Shown one piece after another: positions 34,039 to 42,540 of a stretch of DNA of 64,000 nucleotides. The stretch comes from Streptococcus infantis ATCC 700779 (lineage in GTDB: Bacteria; Bacillota; Bacilli; Lactobacillales; Streptococcaceae): assembly GCF_000187465.1 (NCBI RefSeq), contig NZ_GL732439.1:603060-667059 (forward strand), written 5' to 3'. Positions within the stretch are counted from its first letter, which is position 1; each line of letters opens with the position of its first letter. Position numbers and translations under genes: made by a program. Below the pieces are notes generated by a model. The model was not told the DNA's origin and ran no database searches. It saw only the letters and a program-made list of their open reading frames with translations.

Positions 34039-34401
34039 TTATACATAATTTCCTATCTTTTTTCTTAAAAATAAAAATATTTTAATCCAAAAGGGTGTTG
34101 TTAATCCCAAAATTCCTCCGAATATCAATCCTTCAAGGAGCATAAAACTCTCACTTTCGATTTGTATAGCTAATCCCAGCAGCATCCCAATTAACATTTG
34201 AATTATAGATAGATGTTTAATATTTTTTCTTTCTAATTCTAAATGAAATAAAATAACTAGAAAGAAAGAGATGATCGGAAACACGACCAACTTAACTATT
34301 GTGTTATCTCCATAATAGGCCATCCATAACCAAAAACAAATCCATGAAATTAGAATACTAATCCAATACTTTTGAATAAATTCTTTGACTTTAATTAACA
34401 T
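34039..34401 (-). CDS. Integral-membrane immunity protein (120 aa)
   Basis: 120 residues from MLIKVKEFIQKYWISILISW. Four hydrophobic segments can be seen: YWISILISWICFWLWMAYY, LVVFPIISFFLVILFHL, IQMLIGMLLGLAIQI and LLEGLIFGGILGLTTPFWI. Membrane immunity proteins usually protect against pore-forming toxins. ATG after AGGAGGACTTCC. No toxin lies between it and the gene at 34445. Confidence 0.75.
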   Translation of the reverse strand: MLIKVKEFIQKYWISILISWICFWLWMAYYGDNTIVKLVVFPIISFFLVILFHLELERKNIKHLSIIQMLIGMLLGLAIQIESESFMLLEGLIFGGILGLTTPFWIKIFLFLRKKIGNYV

Positions 34402-34444
34402 GGAAGTCCTCCTTAGGCTATGATGTTTACAGCATATTCTTGAG

Positions 34445-35134
34445 TTATATTTGTTCATATAATGTTAAATTCTTTTCTGTGCTTTTATATATGTCTGTAT
34501 AGAAATAAATTCTATTACCTTTTATCTCTTTCAGATAAACTAAGTCTTCGATACCCCCAATATACTCAATTGATAAATCATCTAAATTTAATGTTGCAAG
34601 CCTAAATCCAACAACCCAAAATCGTCTAATGAAAACTGGAATATATATTTTTCTATTGGAATACAACAAAGGCCCTCCAAATCCCTGTTCTTTAATAATA
34701 ACTTGACCGTTTATGGATAGACTTCCAACTAAGGGAGAACCTTGATTAACTTCCATCAAATCAAGGTAACTGACTTCCCATTGGTCAAAAATATTTTTTT
34801 CTTGAAAGTCTAAAGGAGTTTCATTCAAAATTTTTAACTTAGACATTTTTATAGTCAAAGAATTGAAATCTTCTTCTATTTCTACAAGGAGTTTACCAAC
34901 CTCATTGTTAAATGGCCAAGAATCAATTACTATCCGAGACAATAAAAATTCTTTTCCTTTTTTTTGTTGAAAAATACTTTCTGAATTTAGATAATTAATC
35001 ATGTCATATAGTTCATTTTTTATAGAAATCAACTGCTGTTTATTTGTATAACTATATTCATCACAATTATTAATCATTTTATCAATTTCGACTAAAACTA
35101 TATTGATCTTTTTTATAAATTGCTCCTGATTCAT
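34445..35134 (-). CDS. Immunity protein (229 aa) of an ART-like toxin
   Basis: 229 residues: a helical N-terminal half (NKQQLISIKNELYDMINYLN) and a strand-rich C-terminal half (EQGFGGPLLYSNRKIYIPVF, IKGNRIYFYTDIYKSTEKNL). No family recognised, no signal peptide. Its ATG overlaps the TGA of the toxin at 35131 (ATGA), so pairing is firm. Confidence 0.75.
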   Translation of the reverse strand: MNQEQFIKKINIVLVEIDKMINNCDEYSYTNKQQLISIKNELYDMINYLNSESIFQQKKGKEFLLSRIVIDSWPFNNEVGKLLVEIEEDFNSLTIKMSKLKILNETPLDFQEKNIFDQWEVSYLDLMEVNQGSPLVGSLSINGQVIIKEQGFGGPLLYSNRKIYIPVFIRRFWVVGFRLATLNLDDLSIEYIGGIEDLVYLKEIKGNRIYFYTDIYKSTEKNLTLYEQI

Positions 35135-35900
35135 TGTCTTATTAACCTTTCTAAGTCATTAATATATTTTTGTGTTTGTCCACCAGGCAAACTCAAACCT
35201 TGAGGTGCAGCTTTACCTTCAATAATAGTTGTTTCTGGTTTCACTTTAAATTGAGCAATATTAGTCATGAGGTTCCATTTTGGTTTGACTGCGAGGCTAC
35301 TTCTGGTAGCAGGGAATGTTTCAAATAAATAACGGCCTTTAGCTTGAGCATTTAATCCGTCGAAGTATCTTAATCCATATTCACTAGTTCCTGCCGAACG
35401 TACTTTAATCGTTTCTCTATCAAAAGATTCTAAAAGTTGTTTCCTATATTTTCTTGGAACTCCTAGTGATTTTAAATATTTAGATGTTTTTTACACCTTG
35501 ATATGGATTTGGTGTTTTCGATCTTGATGAGCATTTACTTCAACCAAGAGGATCAACCCAGTCTTGAGCATTCGGCGCAAACTGATAAACGTTAAAGCCT
35601 CCTTCCAACCCAATCGGGTCCTGATTAACAAACCGCCCCGCATCAGGTTCATAATACCTGAAGAAGTTGTAGTGCAGCCCCGTTTCACGGTCGGCATACT
35701 AGTTTTGCAGGCGGAATGGTTGGTGATTGCTATCCGCAACCTTGGTTTCCTCTTTTAGACGACCCCAGCCGGTGTAGTTGCCGAACCACAACAAATTGCC
35801 GTCTTTATCGGTCATTTCTCTTGGGATACCGATTTGGTCGCAGTGGAAGTAGTGGGTTTGTTGGCGGTTTTCGTAGTCTTCGCTGATGTGGTTTAGACAG
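35131..35900 (-). pseudogene. Rhs core with long toxin domain, two lesions
   Basis: Core [66 protein letters not shown], then TGA. The toxin resumes SKTPNPYQGV, slips in an A tract, and runs 115 residues: AGTSEYGLRYFDGLNAQAKG, RYLFETFPATRSSLAVKPKW, PQGLSLPGGQTQKYINDLER. I have seen this domain at the end of other Rhs proteins; it may belong to the ADP-ribosyltransferases, but I cannot confirm. Apart from a stop and a slip it is complete. Confidence 0.72.
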
Positions 35901-35904
35901 GCGA

Positions 35905-35972
35905 AACCGCCTTCGTGCGTACCACAATGCTCTACGTCGGGATTGGAAGTTTCATGTGGTCTACGGCTTGCT
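35905..35972. repeat. Inter-cassette repeat
   Basis: CGTGCGTACCACAATGCTC, TACGTCGGGATTGGAAGTTT, GTCTACGGCTTGCT. Joins the core (ending near 35905) to the NTF2-fold immunity gene. Confidence 0.75.
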
Positions 35973-36285
35973 ATTTTGAATGAGTTATTTCTTCTACTCT
36001 CCCATCTTTTTTAGAAATAACTATATGGAAATTACCACCTAGTGCTTTTGGAGGGGCTCCATTAATGATCCAGACATCTTTCTCTTCAATAATACGGTAT
36101 GGTTTTTGATTTATTGAAACGGTATTTCCATATACGTTTTTTATGTATATTTCAGCAAGATCAAGCGCCATATTTTTTGAACTGACTAACATATTGCTCT
36201 CCTTTTTGTCTAAAAAATCTTTTGCAAAAGCTGAAGTAAAACAAAGAAATACTAATATAGTAAAGAGACGGATTTTGTTCATCAT
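35971..36285 (-). CDS. Exported NTF2-fold immunity protein
   Basis: 104 residues. [21 protein letters not shown] is a clear signal peptide with a cleavable AFA end. The mature part has [40 protein letters not shown], and [20 protein letters not shown], the order of a second NTF2-fold immunity family. A periplasmic site of action follows, pointing to a toxin that attacks the envelope. ATG after AAGGAAAGA. Confidence 0.85.
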   Translation of the reverse strand: MMNKIRLFTILVFLCFTSAFAKDFLDKKESNMLVSSKNMALDLAEIYIKNVYGNTVSINQKPYRIIEEKDVWIINGAPPKALGGNFHIVISKKDGRVEEITHSK

Positions 36286-36336
36286 TCTTTCCTTAATACC
36301 AAAATTTAAAAATCGATTGTGCTTGTGTAGGTAATG

Positions 36337-36393
36337 CAGTACTGCGCACACCCTACGTCGGGATTGAAAGTTATATAATGACTACTGCTTGTT
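36337..36393. repeat. Inter-cassette repeat
   Basis: TACTGCGCACACCCTACGTC, GGGATTGAAAGTTAT, CTACTGCTTGTTA. No Rhs core precedes it here, so two immunity genes are separated by the repeat alone. Confidence 0.68.
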
Positions 36394-36420
36394 ACTGATA
36401 AAAATTATATTATTGATCAA

Positions 36421-37002
36421 TTAAGAATATTGCCAAAATCCAGCTATTACATCAATATTACCTTTCTTATCTTTTTCTTTATAATATATATATAATTTTC
36501 CATAATCAAACGGGTAATTACCATTAAGAAGATTATCTGGGTAATAATCTTCGTCAATACTCATAAAGTACAAATATCCATCTTCTTCTAGATTTTTATA
36601 AAAATAATCTTCTTCTTGAATTAGTTGCAATTCTCCTCCTACTGTTACTAAACCTGATAAATCATCACTATTTACTTTCCTATACGGTTCAAAATAAATC
36701 CTATTTAAGTCCATATTTGTAAATGAAGTAATTTTACTTTCCTCAGATTTTGGATGAGTAAAAACTTTTATTGAACAATTAGGATAGATATTATTATCAA
36801 GCATAATATCATGATTTTTAGGCAAGAAAATAGATAATATAAAATTAGTTTTTAATGGATGGTCAAAACATCCATAAAACATCATTTCTGAAATACAATC
36901 TTGTTTATCATCAAAATATTTAGGAATATTTCCTCCTATTCGATTAAGGCTAATCTCCTTAATCTCGTTCAAAATAACTTTTTCTTGAATAGCTTTAGTC
37001 AT
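36421..37002 (-). CDS. DUF1963-like immunity protein (193 aa)
   Basis: 193 residues from MTKAIQEKVILNEIKEISLN. IGGNIPKYFDD near residue 20, SGLVTVGGELQLIQEEDYFY in the middle and YPFDYGKLYIYYKEKDKKGN late resemble DUF1963-type proteins. ATG after AAAGGAATTAAAA. It starts 25 bases past the end of the toxin fragment at 37028. Confidence 0.68.
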   Translation of the reverse strand: MTKAIQEKVILNEIKEISLNRIGGNIPKYFDDKQDCISEMMFYGCFDHPLKTNFILSIFLPKNHDIMLDNNIYPNCSIKVFTHPKSEESKITSFTNMDLNRIYFEPYRKVNSDDLSGLVTVGGELQLIQEEDYFYKNLEEDGYLYFMSIDEDYYPDNLLNGNYPFDYGKLYIYYKEKDKKGNIDVIAGFWQYS

Positions 37003-37027
37003 TTTTAATTCCTTTCTTGTATTAAAC

Positions 37028-37257
37028 TTATAAGTTGTTTTTTCTAGCAAAATTTATTGCTGAAGATCTTAAATTTGAAGCAAGTTTAGTTGCATAAGCA
37101 CGAGCAGATGATTTTTCCCATCCTCTTCTTGACAAGCCTATATAGATTCCATATCTAGTTAAATTTGTATTTAACTCAATGTTATCCATTGCCGATTCTA
37201 GAAACCTTAGCTTATGTATTCGGTTAACAAAATAATAAGTAGATTTAGGGATTATTT
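37028..37257 (-). pseudogene. Toxin fragment (75 aa), no core
   Basis: Open without a start: STYYFVNRIHKLRFLESAMD, NIELNTNLTRYGIYIGLSRR, GWEKSSARAYATKLASNLRS, then INFARKNNL and stop. Basic. It begins right at the stop of the immunity gene at 37245. Domain type unknown. Confidence 0.58.
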
Positions 37258-37721
37258 ATTAACTTTTCGAGATATTCAATACTTCTGAATAAATAATGTT
37301 CACCTATTTGCTGTATCAAATTTGATGAGCTCCCAAATAGTATTTTTTCTAAATACTTTTTAAGAATTATAAGCTCATCTTTTTTTAAGAGATTTAAAGC
37401 GTGAGTGATGTTTTCTGCGGTAGGTATATTTATAATAAATTGTTCTATATTTACTGGAATATCATCATTTCCAATGCCATTGCTGATGCTATCAATAATT
37501 TTAGGCATTAAATAATTTATTCCTTCTGGTGAAAAAAAGATGAATGGTACTAAATTATGTTCATCAATAATAATTTTCTCTATTGGGGTATATTCGTAAT
37601 ACTTAAATTCATCTTTAAATTCCTCTATTTTATAAATGTTTTCTCGATAAAGTTTTTTGAACAATCCTTCTTTAGGATAATCTCTATAAGGAATTTTCAG
37701 GAAGGGCATATTTGTCTCCAT
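37245..37721 (-). CDS. Immunity protein (158 aa), DUF6714-like
   Basis: 158 residues. KDEFKYYEYTPIEKIIIDEH, then FIFFSPEGINYLMPKIIDSI and a helical end (DELIILKKYLEKILF). The FxFFSPEGxxYLMP segment is shared with the larger protein at 12203-12970 (AILYFTPCCLKYIF). Cytoplasmic. A decayed core without toxin lies upstream. Confidence 0.68.
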   Translation of the reverse strand: METNMPFLKIPYRDYPKEGLFKKLYRENIYKIEEFKDEFKYYEYTPIEKIIIDEHNLVPFIFFSPEGINYLMPKIIDSISNGIGNDDIPVNIEQFIINIPTAENITHALNLLKKDELIILKKYLEKILFGSSSNLIQQIGEHYLFRSIEYLEKLINNP

Positions 37722-37759
37722 TATGTTAGATAACTTTTATATTAATAGTGGTTTTTCCA

Positions 37760-37908
37760 TGCGGTGTATTCGCCGAACTACAAGAGGATGCCGTCTTTAT
37801 TGGTTAAATCTTGAGATGCCGATTTGGTCGCAGTGGAAGTAGTGGGTTGGTTGGCCGCTTTCTCCGTCTTTGTTGGTCCAGTTGCATACCTGTACCAAAG
37901 GTTCTTAA
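37760..37908 (-). pseudogene. Decayed Rhs core
   Basis: [31 protein letters not shown], then a frame change and TAA, with LVVRRIHRMEK in place of [11 protein letters not shown]. No toxin. Confidence 0.68.
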
Positions 37909-37944
37909 GAACTGGAGGTTTTGTGCGGGTTACGGATTGCTATT

Positions 37945-38481
37945 TTATCTAGGGTAGCTCAAAAATTTTATGAAATCATTTATTTCATCTTCATTAAAGC
38001 CATTTTCAAGATATTCTTTCTCGTAAAAAATAAAATCTAATAAATATTTTCTTGAATAATCATCTAAATCATTTTTAATTTTCTCAACTTGCATAAAAAA
38101 TTTATTGGGTTCTATTAATTTTGTTATTAGTATATTTAACTCAAAATCACATTTTTTGCTTAAAATATTTAGATTTTGAAAAATCAAATCAGAAATATCC
38201 TGTTTTTGTAGGTCATTAAAGTTGAGTATAGATATTGCTCTCAGAAAATCAGAGATGCTTTGAACTACTATAAATTTATTATTGGATAATATACATTTAA
38301 TAAATTTAAATTCATTCTCAGTAATTTCTATTTTATTTGGGAATATTTTTGATAATAAATACAATGCTCTACGTATATTTTTAGATGGTAGCGAATCTAG
38401 TAGTATAATTACTTGACTGAAATCTTCTTGTTCTAAAGAAGTTTCAATCATATTTTGTATATAAAAATCACTATTGCTCAT
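37945..38481 (-). CDS. Helical immunity protein (178 aa)
   Basis: 178 residues from MSNSDFYIQNMIETSLEQED. All-helical appearance with repeated amphipathic segments (NIRRALYLLSKIFPNKIEIT, FELNILITKLIEPNKFF), perhaps a degenerate helical-repeat protein. No signal peptide. It is partnered with the hydrophobic toxin tail at 38513. The start at 38481 has GGAG at a better distance than the one at 38490. Confidence 0.68.
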   Translation of the reverse strand: MSNSDFYIQNMIETSLEQEDFSQVIILLDSLPSKNIRRALYLLSKIFPNKIEITENEFKFIKCILSNNKFIVVQSISDFLRAISILNFNDLQKQDISDLIFQNLNILSKKCDFELNILITKLIEPNKFFMQVEKIKNDLDDYSRKYLLDFIFYEKEYLENGFNEDEINDFIKFLSYPR

Positions 38482-38512
38482 AATTATCATGCTCCTATAT
38501 CAATATTAAACT

Positions 38513-38720
38513 TCACATTGCTCCTACAAGACTTACTCCTACCAAAAAAGCACCACATACTCCTACCAAAAAAGCACCACATACTCCCGCCGTTGAATAT
38601 ATACAAACACTAACTAGAACAACAATTCCAACATGGGCGACTGCTCATCAGCCACATTGCCGAGGTTCAGCGAGAATACCCGTCCGTTGCCGTTGGCGTC
38701 TTCCACCTCGTCCAGTGGGA
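38513..38720 (-). pseudogene. Hydrophobic Gly-rich toxin tail joined to Rhs core
   Basis: Core DANGNGRVFSLNLGNVADEQ changes frame near 38640 into a very hydrophobic tail: HVGIVVLVSVCIYSTAG, then two tandem copies of VCGAFLVG, then VSLVGAM and TGA. Such a tail could span a membrane and suggests a pore-forming or membrane-inserting toxin end. Confidence 0.55.
38535..38582. repeat. 24-bp tandem repeat, two copies
   Basis: ACTCCTACCAAAAAAGCACC plus ACAT, twice without a gap, in frame (eight residues each) within the hydrophobic toxin tail. Confidence 0.9.
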
Positions 38721-38812
38721 AGGGGAAGGGGATGGGGTTATCTAAAAATGTATTTCAAATAACCCTTTTATATTTTACAGGTAGTATTGGAGTTTGATTC
38801 CGTCTAGGCTAG

Positions 38813-39157
38813 TTAGTTATGCCATATGATTTCCCTTGCAGAGCCAAAGGTAACTTTACTAATATTTTTGCCAATAATAATTCTTTTGTCTAATTTCCCA
38901 GAATATTTTGATCCTGCTAGTTTCTGAAATAAAACAACATTTAATTCATTGTCATTGTAAATAGTAGTTTCCATACTTGATATTCCCATTGCACTATTGC
39001 TAAGTAAACCTGTCAAATGAGCTTCTCTATTTTCTTGAGCTTCAGTAATAGTAATTTTAAAATTCCAAATGTCATTAATATCAATTTCATTATTAGTTAA
39101 CGAATAACCAGATGATATTATACTCATAAGAAATGGGATAATTGCTTTAATTTTCAT
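38813..39157 (-). CDS. Exported immunity protein (114 aa)
   Basis: 114 residues. MKIKAIIPFLMSIISSGYSL is a signal peptide. Mature part: IWNFKITITEAQENREAHLT, TIYNDNELNVVLFQKLAGSK, and a strand-rich end. No family recognised. ATG overlaps the TGA of a truncated Ser-rich toxin (ATGA), so the missing toxin probably worked in the periplasm. Confidence 0.75.
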   Translation of the reverse strand: MKIKAIIPFLMSIISSGYSLTNNEIDINDIWNFKITITEAQENREAHLTGLLSNSAMGISSMETTIYNDNELNVVLFQKLAGSKYSGKLDKRIIIGKNISKVTFGSAREIIWHN

Positions 39158-39590
39158 AATGAACCTCCTGATGAATTTAACGATGAAGAACCTGAAGATC
39201 TACCACTTGAGTGAATTGTTAGAGTACCAGATAAACCATAAATATCTATCCATAAGGTAGTATTAAATCCAAATTGATATAAATTAGTTCCCCCTGTAAT
39301 CTAATCGGATCCTGATTCATAGACCGCCCCGCATCGGTCTCATAATACCTGAAGAAGTTGTAGTGCAGCCCCGTTTCACGGTCGGCGTACTGGTTTTGCA
39401 GGCGGAAGGGTTGGTGACCTTGGTTTCCTCTTTTAGACGACCTTTGCCCGTATAGTTACCGAACCACAAGAGATTGCCGTCCTTATCGGTCATTTCTCTC
39501 GGGATGCCTATTTGGTCGCAGTGGAAGTAGTGGGTTTATTGGCGGCTTTCGCCGTCTTCGTCGATGAGGTTTCGATAGGCGAAGTCGCAT
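39154..39590 (-). pseudogene. Rhs core with truncated Ser-rich toxin
   Basis: Core [33 protein letters not shown] text, [18 protein letters not shown], a frameshift at a G run, then [20 protein letters not shown]. The toxin is only GTLTIHSSGRSSGSSSLNSS plus GGSL. The opening TLTIHSSG is typical of a longer Rhs toxin domain, so the remainder was probably deleted. Confidence 0.7.
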
Positions 39591-39651
39591 ACGTGCGTAT
39601 CGCACACGCCCCACGTCAGGATTGGAGGTTTCGTTTGGGCTACGGCTTGCT
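39587..39651. repeat. Inter-cassette repeat
   Basis: TACGTGCGTATCGCACACGC, CCACGTCAGGATTGGAGG, GGGCTACGGCTTGCT. Near consensus. Confidence 0.78.
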
Positions 39652-40042
39652 AATTTTGGTTCGATTCCTGATATTTTGTTATATCAGAAATAGTGATATC
39701 TTCATTATTAAACATATCATCCCAAATTTGCTTATAAAGTTCTTTTGCGGTCATTTGTTGAGGTTTTTCAAAGGCTGCGTCGGTACTAGGAAATTGATCA
39801 TATAGTCGTTCTTCTGTCCAGAAATTTAATCCAAATCTCAAACTTTCTTTAATTCTGAATTGGGTTGATATTGTAAAATTTTGATACTCGGGGTACAGAT
39901 ATTCTTTGACTAATCTCTTTACGCTATCTCGATTAACCAAATTCAGACCTGATAAGTCTTCAAGTTTGCTATCTATACCTTCGTGTAATAGTCCAAGAAA
40001 AAGTCTGATATATTCAGGACTGACTTGATACTTTTTATTCAT
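39650..40042 (-). CDS. Immunity protein, unrecognised family (130 aa)
   Basis: 130 residues from MNKKYQVSPEYIRLFLGLLH. Acidic and helical, with LYPEYQNFTISTQFRIKESL and ELYKQIWDDMFNNEDITISD. I have seen close relatives of this protein beside toxins in other bacteria but cannot name the family. ATG after GGGGAATTAAA. No toxin tail is identifiable upstream (40043-40164 is empty to my reading). Confidence 0.68.
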   Translation of the reverse strand: MNKKYQVSPEYIRLFLGLLHEGIDSKLEDLSGLNLVNRDSVKRLVKEYLYPEYQNFTISTQFRIKESLRFGLNFWTEERLYDQFPSTDAAFEKPQQMTAKELYKQIWDDMFNNEDITISDITKYQESNQN

Positions 40043-40164
40043 TTTAATTCCCCTAGAATTGAAACTAATTGACAAACTTTATTGAATATGGCTTGTACTT
40101 GAGATGTTTGGATTAATGGTCCTCTTTATTGGAATTCAATCTAAACTATAGTAGACTGAACTCG

Positions 40165-40398
40165 CTATTCATATATTCGTGAGGCATTCAAAATGTCTGC
40201 TAACATACTCCAATTTAAAGTTTTGTCGTTATATTCTCTCATACCTATATTTTTATAGTATCCATCCATATCTTCAATCCAATTTTTCATGGCTTCTAAA
40301 AAGCTATCTAGTATATTATTTTCAAAATCTTCTGTATGAATTTCAGTAATGAATTCTTTTAAAAAAACTAGAAAGTCATCTCTATTTTTAATTTCCAT
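40165..40398 (-). CDS. DUF7660 immunity protein
   Basis: 77 residues from MEIKNRDDFLVFLKEFITEI. FLEAMKNWIEDMDGYYKNIG and NWSMLADILNASRIYE match DUF7660 in order and spacing. Acidic, cytoplasmic. ATG at 40398 after GAGGAGGACTATATT. It directly follows a terminator, with no toxin. Confidence 0.8.
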   Translation of the reverse strand: MEIKNRDDFLVFLKEFITEIHTEDFENNILDSFLEAMKNWIEDMDGYYKNIGMREYNDKTLNWSMLADILNASRIYE

Positions 40399-40423
40399 AA
40401 TATAGTCCTCCTCGAACAATGTC

Positions 40424-40463
40424 TTTCAGACGGCCTCAAAAGAGATATTGAGGACGTCTGAAA
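40424..40463. terminator. Inverted uptake-sequence hairpin
   Basis: TTTCAGACGGCCTCAA and TTGAGGACGTCTGAAA with an 8-base loop and one mismatch. It ends transcription of the gene at 40472 and isolates the next. Confidence 0.75.
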
Positions 40464-40471
40464 ATATAAAA

Positions 40472-40804
40472 TTACTTTTTCGCAGCAAGAATTTTTTTCA
40501 ACCCATTCTCCAAAATTGTAACTTTCTCGGGAGGAGTTCCCCTATCCAAAGCATTCCACCAGTTATTTACTGGTTTAACAAATAATTGGAATCCTTCATC
40601 AGTTACATTAGACTTTCTAATAACGATATTTTCTTTAATAGAACCGTCCTCATTAAAAGGATCAATGCCTATTAGTAAATCATTTTTTTTAAGAAAATTC
40701 ATTAATGAAATAGTTGATTTTATAATACCTTCTTTATAATCAATATTGTTACTTCTGTTCAATAATAGTTGGTGATCAAATAAAACTATATCATTTACTT
40801 CCAT
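40472..40804 (-). CDS. Immunity protein, unrecognised family (110 aa)
   Basis: 110 residues. IIKSTISLMNFLKKNDLLIG, IVIRKSNVTDEGFQLFVKPV, NNWWNALDRGTPPEKVTILE. The IRKSNVTDEGFQL and DRGTPP pattern is one I have seen in a family of small proteins next to toxins, unnamed to me. ATG after AAAGGAATCTT. Cytoplasmic. Confidence 0.7.
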   Translation of the reverse strand: MEVNDIVLFDHQLLLNRSNNIDYKEGIIKSTISLMNFLKKNDLLIGIDPFNEDGSIKENIVIRKSNVTDEGFQLFVKPVNNWWNALDRGTPPEKVTILENGLKKILAAKK

Positions 40805-40828
40805 AAGATTCCTTTCTATTTCAATCGG

Positions 40829-40918
40829 ATAATTTCAAATAATTCATCTGAAGGTGACGGAAGTGAGGCTGTGCGTCGCCTTCGGGTTAGGAGATTTGAC
40901 AGAGGTCGTCTGAAAGGC
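40829..40918. repeat. Third repeat family
   Basis: GGATAATTTCAAATAATTC, GTGACGGAAGTGAGGCTGTG, CTTCGGGTTAGGAG, GAGGTCGTCTGAAAGG. Partner of 16962-17048. No gene. Confidence 0.72.
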
Positions 40919-40986
40919 AGAAACCACGTGCGTACCGCACACACCCTGCGTCAGGACTGAAGTTTTTGTGCGGGTTACGGTTTGCT
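40919..40986. repeat. Inter-cassette repeat
   Basis: ACGTGCGTACCGCACACACC, CTGCGTCAGGACTGAAG, GCGGGTTACGGTTTGCT. Carries the complete GTGCGTACCGCAC hairpin. Confidence 0.78.
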
Positions 40987-41001
40987 AAAGCTTTCTTGTG
41001 A

Positions 41002-41853
41002 TTACCAGCTAGTAATAGGTCTATGCAAATTTACCCAAAATTTTAATAATGATTGTTCAAAAAAACGAAACTCGGACAGATCTTTTTCTACAACTAGACC
41101 TAATTCTTTGAAAAGATATTTAGATTTCGTTCTCTCAATAACATCATATTGACTTAATAGCTCAGCAAACCCTTTTTTTGATGATATATCCATTTCATTA
41201 TAGTATATTGCAAGCTCTACTTTCTTATCATTGAAAATTGTAACCTCAGTTAACTTTTCATTATCAAACCTTAGTACAAAATTGTTTATCTCTATAATAT
41301 TTTTTACCTTCGGGATAACATTGTTTGATATGTCATATTTTCTTATAACATCTGATAGAGAACAATTTAATTCAAAATCGCCTATGCTCTTATAAGGAAT
41401 AAATAATAATTTATCATGATTTAAAGTTGGGTTTTTAAGTTTACTTTTTTGAAAGTCTGAGTACTTTTTACCTTTATTATCATATAAATCTCTTATACTC
41501 TCATCGTAAATTAATATCTGAAGAAACAAATTATCCTTATAGTCAACATATAAAACTAAATTATATTTTGGAAAAATATAAAAATAATTTTCTTCATCCG
41601 AAACTTCTATTAGAGGACCCTCCTCTTCTAAAAATTTTTCAAGATTTGAAAAGTTAATAACTTTTCCATTTAAGAAAAATTCATCACAATTCCTCAAGGA
41701 GGATACAGTAATCAATTCTGAATCAGATTGTATCTTGTGTTTTCTATCAAACTCTAATGAATAATTAGGATTATTTAAAATAACATCATCAAAGTCAGCC
41801 TTTTTTTGACCCAATACAATTCCATCCAATGAATTATTTAATATTTTCAACAT
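41002..41853 (-). CDS. Immunity protein (283 aa) with SIGDF motif
   Basis: 283 residues, two similar halves. The second half has LLFIPYKSIGDFELNCSLSD and KYLFKELGLVVEKDLSEFRF; the single-domain protein at 53669-54085 has the equivalent KPYESIGDFVFGTSFEEVQE and KKYILFKNLGICIG. So this looks like a two-domain relative of that protein. No signal peptide. ATG after AAAGGATATATATT. The toxin has been lost. Confidence 0.72.
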   Translation of the reverse strand: MLKILNNSLDGIVLGQKKADFDDVILNNPNYSLEFDRKHKIQSDSELITVSSLRNCDEFFLNGKVINFSNLEKFLEEEGPLIEVSDEENYFYIFPKYNLVLYVDYKDNLFLQILIYDESIRDLYDNKGKKYSDFQKSKLKNPTLNHDKLLFIPYKSIGDFELNCSLSDVIRKYDISNNVIPKVKNIIEINNFVLRFDNEKLTEVTIFNDKKVELAIYYNEMDISSKKGFAELLSQYDVIERTKSKYLFKELGLVVEKDLSEFRFFEQSLLKFWVNLHRPITSW

Positions 41854-41943
41854 AATATATATCCTTTCCTGTATTTGTCTATGTCAATTAGCTTCTCAGC
41901 CATCAGGGGAAACGATCTCTAGATAGAATGCCATTTCTAATGG

Positions 41944-42081
41944 TAATGAAATTGCTAAAGAATCGATAGCTCAGACGCCTTCAAAGAAGATTTAGATGCC
42001 GCTTAAAAAGTAGAAGCCTCGTGTATGTTACGCACATATCCCATACCATAATTAAAAGTTTCATACAGGCTACAGTTTTCT
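41944..42081. repeat. Long inter-cassette repeat, diverged
   Basis: TAATGAAATTGCTAAAGAAT, CAGACGCCTTCAAAGAAG, TGT ATGTTACGCACATATCC, GGCTACAG. Both the terminator arms and the main repeat have decayed. No gene in 41854-42085. Confidence 0.65.
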
Positions 42082-42085
42082 TTTT

Positions 42086-42326
42086 TCATTCGAAAGAAAA
42101 ATTTAACATTTTTGATAACCGATTTATAAAATATAGAATTGCCAAATGTTCATCTTGGTAACAATATTCTTCGGTTCTCAATCCTCTTTCAGAATAGAAT
42201 ATATGCCATTTTTTATTTTCTTCAACAATACATAATGATTCATCATTTACTTCATTGATTGAGTAACTATCTTCTGGTACTCCTTTACTTTTAAGATATG
42301 AATTCAATTCATTAATTTTTAACATT
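42086..42326 (-). CDS. Immunity protein paired with TNT toxin
   Basis: 80 residues from MLKINELNSYLKSKGVPEDS. WHIFYSERGLRTEEYCYQDE is like the inhibitors encoded after TNT (DUF4237) toxins. The ATG at 42326 has AGGTGAAAATAGGAAA before it. The frame is continuous with the toxin tail upstream (42327-42530), giving a possible 143-residue fusion. I prefer the internal start. Confidence 0.75.
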
Positions 42327-42540
42327 TTCCTATTTTCACCTCTTCCAAATGCCCAGATTCTATATGATTTAACAGATTTTGGTAATTCATACTGTGTCCC
42401 TAATCCAATTTCTCCGAACAACGGCATAATTTTACTTGCAACTACATTATCAATTGGTTTCAGTACCCTATATATGGTATAAGGCTTTCCATTAGAACCA
42501 GGAGGTAAGGCTCTCATAGGGTATGGTGTTCCTACTGGAG
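42327..42540 (-). pseudogene. TNT (NAD+ glycohydrolase) toxin tail
   Basis: MRALPPGSNGKPYTIYRVLK, PIDNVVASKIMPLFGEIGLG, TQYELPKSVKSYRIW. RxLPPGS, the FGxxGxGTQY block and the following strand are the C-terminal half of the tuberculosis necrotizing toxin domain, which hydrolyses NAD+. The N-terminal half (with its catalytic Tyr and Arg) is missing and the Rhs core upstream is in another frame. There is no stop between it and the immunity gene. Confidence 0.75.
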
